Shown: positions 7,786 to 20,267 of the stretch, in pieces
Numbering within the stretch: the first letter of the stretch is position 1
Layout: every line of letters starts with the position of its first letter
Assembly: GCA_963773665.1 (NCBI GenBank)
Contig: CAVZBZ010000001.1
Span: 1-64,000 of the forward strand
DNA length: 64,000 nucleotides
Source: DATJLY01 sp963773665
GTDB taxonomy: Bacteria; Pseudomonadota; Alphaproteobacteria; ATCC43930; CGMCC-115725
Direction: 5' to 3'
The notes under the pieces: generated by a model
What the model saw: the letters and a program-made list of their open reading frames with translations, nothing else
Databases searched by the model: none
Told to the model about the DNA's origin: nothing
Position numbers and translations under genes: made by a program

Positions 7786-9184
7786 TGTGGGTAAGTGGCC
7801 TGCCGGAGCGACCGCCAAGAGTCTGGAGTAGGCAGGCCACTTATCCACAGCGGTGGTCACCGTGGTGCTCCTGGGTAGGGTTGGGTTGCGAACACGCAAC
7901 TCTGACCTTGGAGGCCACCCCGATGACCGACGACATGATCGACCCTTCGCGAGCTGATGGAGAAGGGTTCGGACGCGACGACTGCTGCGCGAGATGATCG
8001 GCTTCGCCGCGCAGCGTCTGATGGAACTGGAGACCGAGACTCTGTGCGGTGCTGGCCACGGCGAGCGCAGCGAGCGATCGGACCAACCAGCGCAACGGCT
8101 ACCGGGATCGCGACTGGCAGACCCGTGCCGGGACCGTGGAGCTGCGCATACCGAAGCTACGCCGCGGCAGCTACTTTCCCGGCTTTCTGGAGCCGCGCCG
8201 GATGGCGGAGAAGGCGCTAACCGCGGTGATCCAGGAGGCCTACGTCCAGGGCATCTCAACCCGCTCGGTGGACGAGCTGGTCAAGGCGATGGGGCTGGAG
8301 GGCATCAGCAAAAGCCAAGTGTCGCGGCTCTGTGCCGAGATCGACGAGCGGGTGCAGAGCGTTCCTGCACCGTCCGATCGAAGGCGAGTGGCCGTATCTG
8401 TGGCTGGATGCCACCTATGTCAAAGCCCGGCGTGATCATCATATCGTCTCGGTGGCCGTGATTGTCGCCATGGCGGTCAACACGGACGGCCGTCGCGAGG
8501 TGCTGGGCATGACCATCGGCAACAGCGAAGCCGAGCCGTTCTGGACCGAGTTCCTGCGCTCGCTCACGCGCCGCGGCCTACGCGGCGTCAAGCTGGTCAT
8601 CTCCGACGCGCATGAGGGCCTGAAGGCAGCGATTGCCAAAGTGCTTGGCGCGACCTGGCAGCGCTGTCGCGTGCACTTCATGCGCAATGCCTTGGCGCAT
8701 GCCGGCAAGACGCAGCGACGGATCGTCTCGGCGTGGATCGGCACGGCGTTTGCCCAGGATGATGCTGAGGCCGCTCGCAAGCAGTGGCGACAGGTCGCCG
8801 ATCAAGCTCAGGCCACGCATCAGCAAGCTCGCCGCCCTGATGGACCATGCCGAAGCTGATGTCCTGGCCTACATGGGCTTCCCGGCACAGCACCGCACCA
8901 AGCTACACAGCACCAATCCGCTCGAACGCCTCAACGGGGAGATCAAGCGGCGCAGCGAGGTGGTGGGTATCTTCCCGAACGAAGCCGCTGTTACCCGGCT
9001 GGTCGGTGCACTGCTACTCGAACAGAATGATGAATGGGCCGTTCACGTGCCCGCTACATGACCCTGGAAACCATCGCTCCCCTGGGCCATGATCTCAGCG
9101 TCAGTCTGCCTCTCATCGCAGCCTGACACGGCGGTCCAACCCGCCAAGGAGTTCTGCTCCTACACCACGTGTTGGGACACGATC
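7757..9184 (+). mobile_element. IS256-family insertion sequence, 1428 bp
   Basis: The element is bounded by 29-base inverted repeats and an 8-base direct duplication, the size and target duplication expected of the IS256 family. Its internal reading frames together encode an IS256/Mutator-type transposase with the Asp-Asp-Glu signature regions. The insertion interrupts codon 47 of the serine recombinase in the same orientation. Because of multiple frameshifts in the transposase, this copy is probably non-autonomous, but its ends look functional. Confidence 0.93.
7923..9126 (+). pseudogene. IS256-family transposase, multiple frameshifts
   Basis: The protein can be followed from MTDDMI at 7923 to LSVSLPLIAA at the stop (9124-9126), but only by changing frame about six times (near 7940, 7985, 8075, 8362, 8805 and 9045). 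Conserved pieces are easy to read: NQRNGYRDRDW, the catalytic-region LWLDATYVK, LVISDAHEGL, WQRCRVHFMRN and HSTNPLERLNGEIKRR. Between the breaks the amino-acid sequence is well preserved, so the indels are recent or are sequence errors. Confidence 0.85.
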
Positions 9185-9192
9185 TCACGCGA
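9156..9192. repeat. Right inverted repeat and right target duplication of the IS
   Basis: The right terminal inverted repeat is 9156-9184, ending TGGGACACGATC. The second copy of the target duplication TCACGCGA follows at 9185-9192. Removing the IS plus one copy of this octamer restores the recombinase frame. Confidence 0.9.
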
Positions 9193-10626
9193 TCTCGGGG
9201 GCGAGTTTTTTGCGTCCCGGCATCCAGTCGCTTTTGCAGGATACACAGTCCGGAAAACTCGACGTGATCCTTGCCGAAGCGATCGACCGGCTGTCGCGCG
9301 ATCAGGAAGATATCGCCCATATCTACAAACGAACGCACTTTGCCGGCGTCCGGCTAGTCACGCTCTCCGAAGGCGAGGTCAACGAACTGCATATCGGCCT
9401 GAAAGGCACGATGGGCGCGCTTTTCCTTAAGGACCTTGCCGACAAGACGCGGCGCGGTCTGCGCGGACGGGTCGAAGCGGGTAAGTCGGGCGGGGGGAAT
9501 TCCTTCGGCTATGACGTGGTGAGGCGGCTTGATGCGGAAGGGCTGCCGGTGCGCGGCGAGCGGAAGATCAACGAGAATGAAGCCGGCATTGTCCGGCGCA
9601 TTTTTAACGATTATGCGGCGGGAAAAGCGCCGCAGGCGATTGCCAAGCAGCTCAACAAGGAAAACGTTCCCGGCCCGTCCGGCACGGCATGGGGACCGAG
9701 CACGATCCACGGCAACCCGGATCGCGGCACGGGCATCCTCAACAACGAACTATACGTGGGCAAGCTGGTCTGGAACCGGCTACGCTACATAAAGGACCCG
9801 GAGACGGGCAAGCGCGTCTCGCGCCTGAATTCCGAATTGGAGTGGATTACGCAGGACGTGCCCGACCTGCGGATCATCACCGATGATCTATGGCAGGCGG
9901 TGAAAGTGCGGCAAAAGTCGCTACGCAGCCCGCGCACCGGGACGAAAAAAACAGGCTATTGGGACCGGCGCCGTCCCCGCCATTTGTTCTCTGGACTGAT
10001 GCAGTGCGGCTGCTGCGGCGGGGGTTTCACAAATCTGAGCGCCGACCGGATCGGCTGTGCGTCAGCGCGTTACAAAGGGACCTGCGAAAACCGCCGCACC
10101 ATGCGGCGCGACGTGTTCGAGGCGTCATATTCGAGGGCTTGCAAAATCATCTCATGGACCCGGCGCTGTGCGATCTGTTCTGTCAGGAATACACGCGGCA
10201 CATGAACCGATTGCGCGGCGAGGGAAACGCGCAGCGCAAGGCCGATCTGGCCACCCTCCCGAAGATCAATCGCGAACTCGACCGGATGGTACAGGCGATC
10301 ATGGACGGGGTGCCGGCGAGCCGCGTCAAGGACAAGATGATCGATCTTGAAAGCCGCAAGGCTGAGATCGAGGCACGGATCAAGGACAGCGAAGATAATC
10401 CTCTACGTATCCATCCGAACATGGCGAACTATTACCGCGACCAGATTGCGCGGCTTCGTGAAGCGCTCACCGATGAGCACGCGCAGGTACAAGCGGCGGA
10501 GATCATCCGCAAGCTTATTGATCGCATCGTGTTGACACCGATTGAGGATGAGGATGGCCGCAAGAGCCAGTCTATCGATCTGCATGGACACCTCGCGGGC
10601 ATCCTATCGCTGGCCACAAATGCAAA

Positions 10627-10651
10627 GAGGCCGCTCCATGAGAGCGGCCTC
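10627..10651 (-). terminator. Rho-independent terminator of the rRNA operon
   Basis: A perfect 10-base-pair stem (GAGGCCGCTC) has a 5-base loop and is followed on the minus strand by TTTGCATTTG. It lies 20 bases beyond the tRNA-fMet 3' end and so should end rRNA operon transcripts. The same bases are codons of the serine recombinase read on the other strand, so the terminator is part of the element rather than the original chromosome. Confidence 0.75.
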
Positions 10652-10670
10652 CAAGTCGAGTCTATAAAAT

Positions 10671-10747
<77 letters not shown>

Positions 10748-10769
10748 ACAAAGGGTTGAGGCTTGGCTG

Positions 10770-10885
10770 GCCTGGCGGCGACCTACTCTCCCGCGTCTTA
10801 GGACGCAGTACCATTGGCGCAGAGGGCTTTGACGGCCGAGTTCGGGATGGGATCGGGTTTGGGTCCCTCGCCATGACCACCAGGC
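10770..10885 (-). rRNA. rrf: 5S ribosomal RNA
   Basis: The sequence has the terminal helix (GCCTGG pairing with CCAGGC) and the conserved CGAACTCGG segment on the minus strand. The length of about 115 bases is normal. It lies between 23S rRNA and tRNA-fMet. Ends are approximate to a few bases. Confidence 0.93.
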
Positions 10886-10959
10886 CAGCCAAGCCTGTAG
10901 GGGTTCGAGAGCGGTGTCTTCTGCGAGCGGCGCTTGGGCTTGCCGCTGCAAGCGGGGGT

Positions 10960-13779
<2,820 letters not shown>

Positions 13780-13944
13780 GCAAAACCCGTCGCTTGCAGG
13801 GACAAGCCCAAGGCGACCGATCTCGCATGAAGACACTCATGCTGCCGCGACTTGCGGCAGCATCACTCTCGAACTCCCTCTTCACCCTTAAAAGATCGCG
13901 CCAGGCCATAGCCCGGCAAACTCTGCTTCCCGATCGCAAAACCT

Positions 13945-14020
13945 TGGTGGAGGTGAACGGGATCGAACCGTCGACCTCCTGCTTGCAAAGCAGGCGCTCT
14001 CCCAGCTGAGCTACACCCCC
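13945..14020 (-). tRNA. tRNA-Ala (TGC)
   Basis: The 76-base tRNA has the anticodon loop TTTGCAA, acceptor GGGGGTG and CCA encoded. It stands in the 16S-23S spacer after tRNA-Ile, the standard spacer pair. Confidence 0.96.
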
Positions 14021-14082
14021 GGTCCAGGAGCAAGGCGCCAGGGATCAGGTCACGTTGGTTCCCCGTCCCTGGCTCCTGAATC

Positions 14083-14159
14083 TGGTGGGCCAGGGAGGAT
14101 TTGAACCTCCGACCTCACGCTTATCAAGCGCGCGCTCTAACCAGCTGAGCTACTAGCCC
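14083..14159 (-). tRNA. tRNA-Ile (GAT)
   Basis: The 77-base tRNA has the anticodon loop TTGATAA, acceptor GGGCTAG-side stem and CCA encoded. It is the first of the two spacer tRNAs in the rRNA operon. Confidence 0.96.
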
Positions 14160-14281
14160 CCTGGCCGATCGGGGAAGGGATGCGCAGACGGCGGCGTTAG
14201 ATGCGGATCCGACAAGATCCGCTGATGGAAGTGCCTGGAACCTCCAGCCGGCCGAAGCCGACCGAGTATTTCCGGGCTTCC

Positions 14282-15775
<1,494 letters not shown>

Positions 15776-15925
15776 AGCTTTGAGCTTGTATCTCCCATCC
15801 CTTTGAGGGGACAGGAAAGCTCCCGGCCGCCGTACGAACTCATACATTCGGAATTGACTTCCTAAATGCGCAGTACGTACGGCAAACCACGCCGCCGCCT
15901 GCGCATCCCTTCTCCCTCTCAACGA

Positions 15926-15937
15926 TGTCAAAGATCA
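15926..15937 (-). promoter_or_regulatory. boxA-like antitermination site
   Basis: TGATCTTTGACA on the minus strand is close to the rRNA boxA consensus TGCTCTTTAACA. It lies 25 bases downstream of the promoter -10 and about 150 bases before 16S, where NusB/S10 loading is expected. Confidence 0.6.
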
Positions 15938-15961
15938 GAAGCCCCGCAGGGCAGGGCGCGC

Positions 15962-15990
15962 GTTATACGCACCCAACTCTGCACCGTCAA
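15962..15990 (-). promoter_or_regulatory. rRNA operon promoter (proximal)
   Basis: TTGACG, a 17-base spacer and TATAAC on the minus strand give a near-consensus housekeeping promoter. Transcription would start near 15955, leaving a leader of about 180 bases containing the boxA-like site. Confidence 0.75.
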
Positions 15991-16094
15991 GCACCTCGTA
16001 TGCCTCCTTGGGACGACGAATTCTGGCACCGCGACATGCAGCGCAATCGTTCGAAACGTGCCCGGAGGCCGCGGTCAGACGGCCGAAGGGGTAG

Positions 16095-16122
16095 AATATA
16101 AGAGTCTGGCCGGCATTGTCCA
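16095..16122 (-). promoter_or_regulatory. Possible upstream rRNA operon promoter
   Basis: TGGACA, a 16-base spacer and TATATT on the minus strand lie about 130 bases upstream of the proximal promoter. Tandem promoters are common before rRNA operons. The match is weaker than the proximal one. Confidence 0.4.
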
Positions 16123-16149
16123 TACCCTCGGACGAAGTTTCTCGCGCGC

Positions 16150-16566
16150 TCAGATAAGGCCCAATTCCCGCAGCTCGCGCGCCATGCCGCTCGGCATCTC
16201 CTCGCCGCGCCAGCCCTTCGGCCGATCGCGCGGCGCCTCCTCCGGCGCGAGGTAGCGCCAGCCCTGAAAAGCGCGGCGCGGCTGATATTCGGTCGGAACG
16301 AGCTTCGCCTCGAGCTTGACCAGCACCGCCGGGCGGCCGCGCCGGTTGACGATCGGCACGAAGCCGCGGATGCGCTGGCGCACCTGGATGAAGCCCTTGA
16401 TCACCCAGTAGATCGAGCCGTCATCGAGCACCTCGTCCTCGCGCCGCGGCGTATTGCGCGTGTAGAAGCAATAGATGCCGCGCTCCTTCTTGCGCTCGCG
16501 CTGAACCTCGTGCAGCTCCGCCACGTCCGCGATGCCGACCGCGAGCTTGAGGATATGCACCGTCAT
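16150..16566 (-). CDS. DUF1489 family protein
   Basis: This 138-residue protein of unknown function has the family's usual N-terminus (MTVHILKLAVGI), the CFYTRNTPRR segment, the VIKGFIQVRQRI segment and a conserved LVPTEYQPRRAFQGWRYL region. There is no signal peptide and it is probably cytoplasmic. It starts 3 bases after the HMG-CoA lyase stop, as the last gene of the leucine degradation operon. That position implies co-expression but not necessarily a role in leucine breakdown. The rRNA promoters lie just downstream on the same strand. Confidence 0.85.
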   Translation of the reverse strand: MTVHILKLAVGIADVAELHEVQRERKKERGIYCFYTRNTPRREDEVLDDGSIYWVIKGFIQVRQRIRGFVPIVNRRGRPAVLVKLEAKLVPTEYQPRRAFQGWRYLAPEEAPRDRPKGWRGEEMPSGMARELRELGLI

Positions 16567-16569
16567 GAA

Positions 16570-17475
16570 TCACGCCGCCTTGGCAGCGAGCGCGCGCGCC
16601 GCTTTCGACGCAGGCTCGCGCCCGAGTTCCTTTGAGATGAAGCGCCCGGCCGCCGCCAGTTTGGCGAGCTCGATGCCGGTGCGGATTCCGAGCCCATCGA
16701 GCAGATAGACCACGTCCTCGCTCGCGACGTTGCCGGCGGCGCCCGGCGCATAAGGACAACCGCCGAGCCCCGCGACGGAACTGTTGACGGCCGCAATGCC
16801 CTTGCCGAGCGCCGCCAGAATATTCGCCACCGCCTGGCCATAGGTGTCGTGGAAATGGGCGGCAAGACGCGCGACCGGCACGCGCGCCGCCACTTCGTCG
16901 ATCATCGCCTCGACGCGCCCCGCCGTGCCGGTGCCGACCGTGTCGCCGAGCGAAACCTCATAGCAGCCGAGCGCGAGAAGGCGCGATGCGACGTCGGCAA
17001 CCGCCGCGGGCGCGACCGGCCCCTCGTAGGGACAATCGATGACGCACGAAACATAGCCGCGAACCTTGACCCCGTCGCGGCGTGCGGCTTCCGCCACGGG
17101 CGCAAAGCGGTCGATGCTCTCGGCGATGCTGCAGTTGATGTTGCGGCGGGAAAAGCTTTCGGACGCCGCCGCGAAGATCGCGACCTCGCCGACCTTCGCC
17201 TGGCGCGCCGCCTCGTAGCCCTTCATGTTGGGCACGAGCACCGAGTAGCTGACGCCGGGCCTGCGGCGCAGGCCCGCCAGCACCGCGGCAGTATCCGCCA
17301 TCTGCGGGACCCATTTCGGCGAAACGAAGCTCCCCGCCTCGATCGCCGCGATGCCAGCGTCGGCGAGGCGCTCGATCAGCTCGATCTTGACGGCGGCCGG
17401 CACGATGCGGGCCTCGTTCTGCAATCCGTCGCGCGGCGCTACCTCGACGAGCCGCACATCCTTCGGCCAGCGCAT
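16570..17475 (-). CDS. mvaB: Hydroxymethylglutaryl-CoA lyase
   Basis: The enzyme cleaves HMG-CoA to acetyl-CoA and acetoacetate, the last step of leucine degradation. The 301-residue TIM-barrel protein of the HMGL-like family shows the catalytic VAPRDGLQNE motif at the N-terminus, metal-ligand HFHDTYGQA, and the signature GLGGCPYAPGAAGN that includes the active-site Cys. The start at 17475 follows a clear GAGGAG ribosome site; an in-frame start 15 bases earlier would overlap the upstream gene's stop. It lies between the biotin carboxylase subunit gene and DUF1489. Confidence 0.95.
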   Translation of the reverse strand: MRWPKDVRLVEVAPRDGLQNEARIVPAAVKIELIERLADAGIAAIEAGSFVSPKWVPQMADTAAVLAGLRRRPGVSYSVLVPNMKGYEAARQAKVGEVAIFAAASESFSRRNINCSIAESIDRFAPVAEAARRDGVKVRGYVSCVIDCPYEGPVAPAAVADVASRLLALGCYEVSLGDTVGTGTAGRVEAMIDEVAARVPVARLAAHFHDTYGQAVANILAALGKGIAAVNSSVAGLGGCPYAPGAAGNVASEDVVYLLDGLGIRTGIELAKLAAAGRFISKELGREPASKAARALAAKAA

Positions 17476-17486
17476 CGTCCTGCTCC

Positions 17487-19484
17487 TCAACCGGCGACGA
17501 AGGCGATGAGGAGCGCGCCCTCGTCGACCACGTCGCCTGCGGCAAAATGCACCGCTTCCACGACCCCGTCGGCCGGCGCGGTGATGGCATGCTCCATTTT
17601 CATCGCCTCGAGGACAAGGAGCAACTGCCCGCGCGTGACTTTCGCGCCCGGCGCAACATGAACCGCGAGAATTTTGCCTGGCATGGGCGCCGCAAGACGC
17701 GCGGAGATGGCTCCTGCCTCGGCCGTCGGCGCCAGAACGTCGCGCGCCAAAAGACGCCGCGTTTCGTCGGGCAGAATGACGATGATTTCATCTTTCTGCC
17801 GCACCACTGTCGCGGAAATTCGCGCGCCGTCAATCTCGATCTCGATATCGCCGGCGCCGCCCCGTGCCAAACGCAGCTCGGCCGTCTTGCCGTCGATTTC
17901 GACCGAGAAGCCGGCGCGCCCGCGCCGCATACGGACGGCCCGTTCGGCATCGCCGTCGAGAAATTGCAGCTCGCGCATCTCGTTCCCGTGAAGGCGCCAG
18001 CCGTCGCGGCCGGCCCACGGCGAGTGCGGGTCGCGGCTGCGCGCCGCCGCAGTGCTGGCCGCGGCATCGTCGTCCGCGGCGACCGCACATGCTGCCGCGC
18101 CAAGCGCGGCAAGCGACGCGCGCGCGGCCGGACGCAGCGCGTCGCCATGCCGCGCGAGGAAACCGGTGTCGAACGCGCCCGCCGAGAATTCCGGCTCGTG
18201 CAGAACCCGGATCAGGTAATCGCGGTTCGTGACGACGCCGGCAATGCGCGTATCGGCAAGCGCCGCGGCAAGCCGCGCGATCGCGCCGGCGCGGTCTTCG
18301 CCGTGCGCCACGAGCTTGGCAAGAAGCCCGTCATAATGGACGCCGACGGAATCGCCGGCGCGCAGGCCGGTCTCGATGCGCAATTCCGGATTTGTGTGCG
18401 GCATGCGGAAATGGCGAAGCGTGCCGGCTTGCGGCAAGAATCCGCGCGCGGGGTCTTCGGCGTAGAGGCGCGCTTCGATCGCGTGTCCGTGCCGCGCAAT
18501 TTCGTCCTGCTGCAGCGGCAATGGCTCGCCGGATGCGACGCGCAGCTGCCATTCGACGAGATCGAGGCCGGTGATCATCTCTGTCACCGGATGCTCGACC
18601 TGGATCCGGGCATTCATCTCGATGAAGTAGAAGGCATCAGCCTCGACCAGAAACTCGACCGTGCCGGCGCCGACATATCCGGCGGCCTGCGCCGCGGCGA
18701 GGGCGGTGGCGTAAAGTTTCAGGCGCAAGCCCTCGGCAATCGCGATGGCGGGCGCTTCCTCGACGATTTTCTGGTGCCGCCGCTGCAGCGAGCAATCGCG
18801 CTCGAAGATATGAACGGCGGCGCCAAAACTGTCGGCAAAGATCTGCACCTCGATATGGCGCGGCCGCACGAGATAGCGCTCGAGGATGAGACGGCTGTCG
18901 CCGAACGCGCCCTGGGCTTCGCGCCGTGCCGACGCCAGCGCCTGTGCGAGATCTTGCGCGCGCTCGACGACCCGCATGCCGCGGCCGCCGCCGCCCGCCG
19001 CCGCCTTCACCAGCACCGGGTAGCCCAGGCGCTGCGCCTCGGCGGCAAAGCGCGCATCCTCCTGGCCGGCTCCGTGATAGCCCGGCAGCACGGGGACGCC
19101 GGCCGCCGCCATGATGGACTTCGCGTGCGCCTTGTCGCCCGTGGCGCGCATCGCAGCGGTGGGGGGACCGACGAAAATTATGCCCTGCGCCGTGCATGCC
19201 GCCGCGAAATCGGCGTTCTCGGAAAGAAAGCCGTAACCGGGGTGGATCGCCTCGGCCTGGCTGCGGCGCGATGCTTCGAGGATGCGGGCGATGTCGAGAT
19301 AGCTTTCGCGCGCCGGCGCCGGGCCGATTTCGAACGCCTCGTCGGCCATGGCGACATGGAGCGCGGTGCGATCCGCTTCGGAATGAACGGCGATCGTGTG
19401 CAGCCCGAGGCGCTTCGCGGTGCGGATGATGCGGCAGGCGATTTCGCCGCGATTGGCGATGAGGAGGCGCGAGAACAAGGTCAA
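17487..19484 (-). CDS. liuD: Methylcrotonyl-CoA carboxylase, biotin-carboxylase/carrier subunit
   Basis: This alpha subunit carboxylates biotin with ATP and bicarbonate and carries the biotin used by the LiuB subunit to convert 3-methylcrotonyl-CoA to 3-methylglutaconyl-CoA. The 665 residues comprise an N-terminal biotin carboxylase (ANRGEIACRI start, glycine-rich ATP loop KAAAGGGGRGMR, EMNARIQVEHPVTE) and a C-terminal biotinyl domain with EAMKMEH. Assignment to methylcrotonyl rather than propionyl substrate rests on the operon: LiuB, LiuC, LiuA and HMG-CoA lyase adjoin. Its start overlaps the liuC stop by 4 bases. Confidence 0.93.
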   Translation of the reverse strand: MTLFSRLLIANRGEIACRIIRTAKRLGLHTIAVHSEADRTALHVAMADEAFEIGPAPARESYLDIARILEASRRSQAEAIHPGYGFLSENADFAAACTAQGIIFVGPPTAAMRATGDKAHAKSIMAAAGVPVLPGYHGAGQEDARFAAEAQRLGYPVLVKAAAGGGGRGMRVVERAQDLAQALASARREAQGAFGDSRLILERYLVRPRHIEVQIFADSFGAAVHIFERDCSLQRRHQKIVEEAPAIAIAEGLRLKLYATALAAAQAAGYVGAGTVEFLVEADAFYFIEMNARIQVEHPVTEMITGLDLVEWQLRVASGEPLPLQQDEIARHGHAIEARLYAEDPARGFLPQAGTLRHFRMPHTNPELRIETGLRAGDSVGVHYDGLLAKLVAHGEDRAGAIARLAAALADTRIAGVVTNRDYLIRVLHEPEFSAGAFDTGFLARHGDALRPAARASLAALGAAACAVAADDDAAASTAAARSRDPHSPWAGRDGWRLHGNEMRELQFLDGDAERAVRMRRGRAGFSVEIDGKTAELRLARGGAGDIEIEIDGARISATVVRQKDEIIVILPDETRRLLARDVLAPTAEAGAISARLAAPMPGKILAVHVAPGAKVTRGQLLLVLEAMKMEHAITAPADGVVEAVHFAAGDVVDEGALLIAFVAG

Positions 19485-20263
19485 CGGCGCCAGGAGGGCG
19501 GCCGCTTGTCGAGAAAAGCCGCAACGCCCTCGCGCCCTTCGGATGACGCGCGCGCCTCGGCGATGGCGCGGGCGGTATGCGACATCACCTCTTCATCGAC
19601 CGCGCGCGCATTGACTTCGCCGATGAGGCGCTTGCCGCGGCCCTGCGCGCCGGGGGCACCCTGGAGCAGCGCAGCGACGACGCGCTCGACCGCCTCATCG
19701 AGCCCGTCCGATGGCGCCACCTCGTGGACGAGGCCGATGCGGTGCGCTTCGGCGGCGGCAAATGTCTCGGCGGTGAGGCAATAGCGCCGCGCCGCTCGCG
19801 CGCCGATCGCCGCCACGACATAAGGCCCGATCGTTGCCGGCACGAGGCCGAGCCGCACTTCCGAGATCGAGAACATCGCGCTCGCCGCCGCCACCGCCAC
19901 GTCGCAGCAGCAGACAAGGCCGACGCCGCCGGCAAATGCCGCGCCATTGACGCGCGCCACGGTCGGCTTCGGCAGCGTATCGAGCGCGCGCAGCATCGAT
20001 GCCAGCGCCATCGCATCGGCGTAATTCTCGGCCTGGCTGTAACCCGCCATGCGCCGCATCCAGTTGAGATCGCCGCCCGCGGAAAACGCGCTCCCCGCCC
20101 CCGTCAGGATGAGGATGCGAACGGCGTCATCCGCGGCGACGCGGCGAAAGGTGTCGGCGAGATCGCGAATGAGCGCGTCGTCGAACGCATTACGCAGCGC
20201 CGGCCGGTTGAGAGTGAGCGTCGCTACGCCGCGCGCATCGGTCGAAAGGAGAAGTTCGCTCAT
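19481..20263 (-). CDS. liuC: Methylglutaconyl-CoA hydratase (enoyl-CoA hydratase family)
   Basis: This crotonase-fold protein of 260 residues is predicted to hydrate 3-methylglutaconyl-CoA to HMG-CoA. The oxyanion-hole segments are visible as FSAGGDLNWM near residue 60 and NGAAFAGGVGL near 107, and the catalytic SEVRLGLVPA follows near 135. The substrate is inferred from position between the two methylcrotonyl-CoA carboxylase subunit genes. The stop overlaps the next start by 4 bases, indicating coupled translation. Confidence 0.9.
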   Translation of the reverse strand: MSELLLSTDARGVATLTLNRPALRNAFDDALIRDLADTFRRVAADDAVRILILTGAGSAFSAGGDLNWMRRMAGYSQAENYADAMALASMLRALDTLPKPTVARVNGAAFAGGVGLVCCCDVAVAAASAMFSISEVRLGLVPATIGPYVVAAIGARAARRYCLTAETFAAAEAHRIGLVHEVAPSDGLDEAVERVVAALLQGAPGAQGRGKRLIGEVNARAVDEEVMSHTARAIAEARASSEGREGVAAFLDKRPPSWRR

Positions 20264-20267
20264 TGGC

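Noticed and set aside
7957..9092. Several overlapping small plus-strand frames inside the IS taken as separate genes
   Set aside because: They are pieces of one frameshifted IS256-type transposase, read best as a single pseudogene.
14094..14130. Second copy of the tRNA-fMet 3' end as partner att site
   Set aside because: The similar stretch is the T arm of tRNA-Ile; resemblance is general tRNA conservation, not an att duplication.
17547..19784. Long plus-strand open frame over the biotin carboxylase subunit gene
   Set aside because: Antisense shadow of liuD with no ribosome site and no recognisable domain.
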